Shown here: in pieces, positions 46,834 through 49,750 of the stretch
Position numbering within the stretch: position 1 is the stretch's first letter
Layout of the letters: the number at the start of each line of letters is the position of its first letter
Source: Bacteroidales bacterium
GTDB lineage: Bacteria; Bacteroidota; Bacteroidia; Bacteroidales; UBA3824
Assembly (NCBI GenBank): GCA_017541145.1
Contig: JAFXZT010000118.1
Location: 1 to 49,750, forward strand
Reading direction: 5' to 3'
DNA: 49,750 nt
The notes under the pieces: model-generated
What the model was told of the DNA's origin: nothing
Databases searched by the model: none
Seen by the model: only the letters and a program-made list of their open reading frames with translations
Program-made: the position numbers and the translations under genes

Positions 46834-46914
46834 GCGATTTTACGCACTTTTGACTGAAAAAATTTTGCGATTTTACGCACTTTTGACTGAAAAAATTTTG
46901 CGATTTTACGCAAA
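46834..46914. repeat. Three 33-bp tandem repeats with TGCG-N6-CGCA dyads
   Basis: Copies start at 46834, 46867 and 46900. Each holds GCGATTTTACGCA; copies 2 and 3 form the inverted repeat TTGCG-ATTTTA-CGCA (extended to CGCAA in the last). Copies 1 and 2 continue CTTTTGACTGAAAAAATTTT. The third is cut short and overlaps the -33 box of the promoter that follows, as expected for operator sites. Confidence 0.75.
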
Positions 46915-46928
46915 AGAGATTATTTTTG
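46897..46928 (+). promoter_or_regulatory. Full promoter of the DUF4143 ATPase gene, overlapping an operator-like repeat
   Basis: TTTG at 46897-46900 and TATTTTTG at 46921-46928 are 20 bases apart, the consensus spacing. Transcription would begin near 46935, leaving a leader of about 16 bases. The third TGCG...CGCA dyad spans 46899-46912, between and over the two boxes. Confidence 0.75.
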
Positions 46929-46950
46929 CAAAAAGATAAGTCATAACACC

Positions 46951-48276
46951 ATGATATTCAAGCGAAAACTATACAACAAGATGTTGCTCTGGAAACAGCA
47001 ACGTAACGGCGAAACAGCCTTGCTTATAAAAGGAGCAAGACGCGTGGGAAAATCTACATTAGTGGAAGATTTTGCACGCAACGAATATAAAACATATATC
47101 CTAATTGATTTTGCCAATATATCTCAGAAAATCAACGCCTTGTTTAACGATATAAGCGATTTAGACTTCTTTTTTATGCGTTTGCAAATCGAAACAGGTA
47201 TCACTCTTTATCAAAGGGAATCGGTAATAATTTTTGACGAAGTACAACTAAAACCAGCCGCACGTCAAGCCATAAAATATTTGGTAAAAGACGGCAGGTA
47301 CGACTACATCGAGACAGGTTCGTTGCTCACGCTCAAAAAAAATGTCCAAAATATTGTGATACCTTCGGAAGAAACGCGCCTTACGCTTTATCCGATGGAC
47401 TTTGAGGAGTTTTATTGGGCGACAGGCAACCAGACCACCCATACAATACTGCAAAAGTTTTGGGAAATGAAACGTCCGCTTGAAACTTCTCACCGGAAAC
47501 TTATGCGAGACATCCGCCTTTATATGCTGGTTGGCGGAATGCCACAAGCCGTGGATACATATTTAAAAACCAACAATTTGCAGATGGTTGACGAAAAAAA
47601 ACGCGAAATCATAGAACTTTATAAAGATGATTTCAACAAGATTGATTCCACCGGACGTGCATCACAACTATTTGCCTCTATTCCCGGACAATTAACAGGC
47701 AATGCAGGGCGTTATCAAGTGTCAAGCGTGTTGAAAAATCAAGATGCGCAGAGGGTTGCGTCTGTGGTGGCAGATATGGCAGACAGTATGACAATTTCGC
47801 TGGCATATCATGTCAACGACCCGAATGTGGGTATGCCGATGACAAAAAACCTCTACCGCTACAAGATGTTTACTGCCGATACGGGACTATTTGTAACGTT
47901 AGCTTTTCACGACAAGGCTTTTACAGAAAACGTTATTTACAGCAAACTTCTTAGCGACAAATTGGATACAAATCTTGGTTATATCTACGAAAATCTTGTT
48001 GCTCAAATGCTTGTAAGTGCCGGCTACGAATTGTTTTACCACACATTCCCTGCTGACAGCAACCATAATTACGAAATAGATTTTCTAATCTCCAAGGGCA
48101 ACAAACTTAGTCCGATAGAAGTAAAATCTTCCGGTTACAAAACTCACAAATCGCTTGACGCATTTTGTGAAAAATATTCTTCGCGCATCGGAGAACGTTA
48201 TCTGATATATTCCAAGGACTTTGCCAAAGACGGTGCAACAACTTGTCTGCCTGTATATATGACGGGGTTGGTATGA
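46951..48276 (+). CDS. AAA_14/DUF4143 ATPase
   Basis: 441 residues. P-loop KGARRVGKSTLVE at residues 27-39, Walker B VIIFDEVQL near residue 92, then sensor-like ETGSLLTL and the family stretch YPMDFEEFYWA. The DUF4143 part begins near residue 190 (YMLVGGMPQAVDTYLKTN), and the C-terminus EIDFLISKGNKLSPIEVKSSG has the D...E-V-K spacing of a PD-(D/E)XK-like fold. Such proteins are very numerous in Bacteroidales, and their role is unknown. The gene is alone, with a repeat-marked promoter and very short leader. Confidence 0.88.
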   Translation: MIFKRKLYNKMLLWKQQRNGETALLIKGARRVGKSTLVEDFARNEYKTYILIDFANISQKINALFNDISDLDFFFMRLQIETGITLYQRESVIIFDEVQLKPAARQAIKYLVKDGRYDYIETGSLLTLKKNVQNIVIPSEETRLTLYPMDFEEFYWATGNQTTHTILQKFWEMKRPLETSHRKLMRDIRLYMLVGGMPQAVDTYLKTNNLQMVDEKKREIIELYKDDFNKIDSTGRASQLFASIPGQLTGNAGRYQVSSVLKNQDAQRVASVVADMADSMTISLAYHVNDPNVGMPMTKNLYRYKMFTADTGLFVTLAFHDKAFTENVIYSKLLSDKLDTNLGYIYENLVAQMLVSAGYELFYHTFPADSNHNYEIDFLISKGNKLSPIEVKSSGYKTHKSLDAFCEKYSSRIGERYLIYSKDFAKDGATTCLPVYMTGLV

Positions 48277-48422
48277 TATAAATATTTATAAGTAAAGCGG
48301 AGAGTTTAAAAACTTACGATTTTACACTCCCCGCCTGATTTATATCGTCAATCTATGCCCGTATTTTAATTAATAACCGCCAAATAACTTTTTCATTTAA
48401 TTTTTCAACAGCCAATTAAAAC

Positions 48423-48455
48423 AAAAAAACCCGTGGTAAAAGAATTACCAACGGG
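48423..48455 (-). terminator. Terminator after the DUF6261-like gene
   Basis: On the minus strand CCCGTTGGTAA / TTACCACGGG (one bulged base) is followed by seven T, 23 bases past the stop. Confidence 0.8.
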
Positions 48456-48477
48456 AATTTCCAAATATCAATAACAA

Positions 48478-49200
48478 TTACGATTCAACAGCCTCATCTA
48501 CAGTCTGTACTTCAGCATTAGACGACTTTGAACCCTTATGCAGCCAAATATACGCCTCGTTAATACGGTTGACTATACTTTGACTAACCTCATCTCCAAA
48601 CACGGCTTTTACACAAAAAAGCGACATCAATTTTTCATACGCTTCTTCAGCTGCCTGTCTTGTACGCGCAAGCATTTTTTTACGTTGTTCACGATAGCTG
48701 TTGCGCTCAGCATAAAGTTCACGAAACAGTGTTATATTCTGTTCCATGTCTTTGATAATTACATCAAGCTCCGAAGCCTTCAAAACTTTTGCAGGAGCTT
48801 TTTCTTTAACAGATTCTACAGCAATGGAAATCTTAGCAATCGTGTCAAAATAACTTCTTGACTTAAAACGCTCGGCATTTTCCATCACCTCAGTAAGACC
48901 AACCGCCGCCTTGCCTATCTCTGTATTTTCAAGAGATGCAAAACTCGAAAAAATTCTTTTTAATACACCGAATTTTTTCTCCAATTCGTTAAAAATAGAA
49001 ATTAGATTCTGAGTTCTAAACTTAGTACTCACCATTTTGGCGGCTTCGTCAAAATCTGCTAAACTGCTTTTGAATGTGGTAAGCATCGCAACCACGCTTT
49101 CATCAGTTGAGGCCTCCCCCTCTTTCTGAACCAAGTGCAAGAAAGTCATTGCTTCTCCGTTCTTAAAAACGCTTGGATTTTTTGCATTTATAATTCTCAT
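48478..49200 (-). CDS. DUF6261-like hypothetical protein
   Basis: 240 residues, nearly all helical, with no signal peptide or membrane helix. The layout (FLHLVQKEG near the start; long amphipathic helices; RELYAERNSYREQRKKMLARTRQAAEEAYEKLM near residue 170; INEAYIWLHKG near the end) fits the DUF6261 proteins of Bacteroidota by memory. Function is unknown. It has a full promoter and its own terminator, so it is a single-gene unit. It lies next to a repeat-protein array at the window edge. Confidence 0.65.
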   Translation of the reverse strand: MRIINAKNPSVFKNGEAMTFLHLVQKEGEASTDESVVAMLTTFKSSLADFDEAAKMVSTKFRTQNLISIFNELEKKFGVLKRIFSSFASLENTEIGKAAVGLTEVMENAERFKSRSYFDTIAKISIAVESVKEKAPAKVLKASELDVIIKDMEQNITLFRELYAERNSYREQRKKMLARTRQAAEEAYEKLMSLFCVKAVFGDEVSQSIVNRINEAYIWLHKGSKSSNAEVQTVDEAVES

Positions 49201-49273
49201 ATCCTTAAAAAATTTAAAGTTAATAAAAACATATAATTGTAAATCGCAAATTATTTTCTATTGATTTACGCCA

Positions 49274-49305
49274 CAAAGATAATAATAATATTTCAATTGT
49301 GCAAA
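49274..49305 (-). promoter_or_regulatory. Full promoter of the DUF6261-like gene
   Basis: On the minus strand TTTG (49302-49305) and TATCTTTG (49274-49281) are 20 bases apart, a consensus match. Confidence 0.7.
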
Positions 49306-49368
49306 TTTATTTTTGTTTTGATTAGATTTTACTACTATTTTATCATGATTTTCTACAAAAATAATCAC

Positions 49369-49404
49369 AAAAAAGTGCCTTACAGCAATTATATGGCACT
49401 TTTT
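49369..49404. terminator. Hairpin terminator upstream of the DUF6261-like gene
   Basis: Stem AAAAAGTGCC / GGCACTTTTT with a 15-base loop and A/T tails on both sides. The only transcript it could end from inside the window is a leftward one coming from the repeat array at the right edge. Confidence 0.7.
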
Positions 49405-49532
49405 CGCTTAAATGTTAAATAATCTTAAATCATAATTTACATATTATTTTTTTATCTCATTTGGGGTTAATTTCTAAGGTTTTACAGTTATAATTTTTAC
49501 TATAAATATATCATAATAAAGTAAAATTTTAC

Positions 49533-49750
49533 TTATGAAAACTTTTGCGGAACTCTCCAAAGATTTTTTTTTATACTCAAAATAATTTTGCGGAACGCTC
49601 CAAAGGTTTTTCTCAAACTCAAAATATACTTGCGGAACGCTCCAAAGGTTTTTCTCAAACTCAAGATGTACTCGCGGAACGCTCCAAAGGTTTTTCTCAA
49701 ACTCAAGATGTACTCGCGGAACGCTCCGAAGGTTTTTCTCAAACTCAAGA
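49533..49750 (-). CDS. 14-residue repeat protein, C-terminal end (partial)
   Basis: The visible 71 codons are five copies of a 14-residue unit, SLRKTFGAFREYIL, the last one degenerate. The gene would begin beyond the window. Three facts favour this strand: differences between copies fall mostly at third codon positions (TTT/TTC, TAT/TAC, ATT/ATC, one AAG/GAG); the frame stays open across a one-base slip in a T9/A9 tract at 49564-49572; and a terminator lies 130 bases past the stop. On the plus strand an ATG at 49535 begins a matching frame with repeat AERSKGFSQTQDVL, but it stops after 16 codons at the slip. The family is not recognised. Confidence 0.4.
   Translation of the reverse strand, partial: LSLRKTFGAFREYILSLRKTFGAFREYILSLRKTFGAFRKYILSLRKTFGAFRKIILSIKKNLWRVPQKFS
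49547..49750. repeat. 42-bp tandem repeat array running off the window
   Basis: The word GCGGAAC recurs at 49547, 49590, 49632, 49674 and 49716. The period is 42 bp except for the first copy, which is 43 bp because of one extra T in a run of nine. The unit is GCGGAACGCTCCAAAGG plus TTTTTCTCAAACTCAAGATG and five more bases. A perfect 14-bp palindrome AGTAAAATTTTACT (49520-49533) abuts the array. Confidence 0.9.

Noticed and set aside
1-49750. tRNA, rRNA, prophage or intact insertion sequence
   Set aside because: All gaps were read for cloverleaf-like arms, TTCRA loops, transposase motifs and phage genes, and none was found.

Overview
The window looks like a chromosome segment of a member of the Bacteroidales (phylum Bacteroidota). 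It is AT-rich. It carries the phylum's hallmarks: a SusC/SusD pair with a cellulase-type polysaccharide locus, an LpxC-FabZ fusion, a MurF-alanine racemase fusion, an SpmA-SpmB fusion, a Bacteroidota-type LptE, DUF4421- and DUF6427-like proteins, and many promoters with the -7 box TAnnTTTG and sometimes a -33 TTTG 20-21 bases upstream. No tRNA, rRNA, CRISPR array, prophage or intact insertion sequence was seen.

Layout. 1-3.2 kb: the end of an ABC exporter, an AAA-ATPase/PD-(D/E)XK gene pointing the other way, a regular 41-42 bp repeat array and a small unknown gene. 3.4-14.1 kb: a chemoreceptor, a ThiF/MoeB-type E1-like enzyme, a leftward group (Dabb protein, RluA-type pseudouridine synthase, COG0523 GTPase), then a rightward group (DUF4421-like protein, class A penicillin-binding protein, SpmAB-like membrane protein, vWA protein). 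14.2-18.8 kb: a leftward lipid A cluster (HD hydrolase, lpxD, lpxC-fabZ, lpxA). 19-20.2 kb: a NamZ-type lipoprotein.

20.6-29.6 kb: a leftward glycan-use locus susC-susD-glycan-binding lipoprotein-GH5, with a matched promoter in front of susC and a terminator-like hairpin before GH5; no dedicated sensor is next to it. 29.8-33.7 kb: GlsB-type protein, ychF and a YfhO-like membrane protein. 33.9-39.4 kb: HAD hydrolase, small XRE regulator, lipoprotein, then a sigma-54 activator-lptE-coiled-coil/TPR protein-secG series that looks like an envelope-biogenesis operon. 39.4-40.2 kb: a decayed surface-protein gene and a candidate small RNA. 40.2-43.5 kb: MurF-Alr fusion and a DUF6427-like membrane protein. 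43.6-46.7 kb: purD and class I fumarase. 46.8-48.3 kb: a second ATPase of the AAA_14/DUF4143 type behind three 33-bp operator-like repeats. 48.5 kb to the end: a DUF6261-like gene and the start of a 42-bp repeat array.

The most unusual points are these: (i) the MurF half of the MurF-Alr fusion has lost its ATP-binding loop and substrate motifs but stays fully open, so it looks like a retained pseudoenzyme; (ii) a bipolar array of dyad repeats spaced 41-42 bp, about four helical turns, with paired base changes that keep the dyad; (iii) three TGCG-N6-CGCA repeats whose last copy overlaps the -33 box of the DUF4143 ATPase promoter; (iv) a sigma-54 activator whose GAFTGA loop reads GSFTSA; (v) a promoter-plus-terminator unit of about 95 nt that may be a small RNA. 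All assignments come from reading the sequence; no database search was run.
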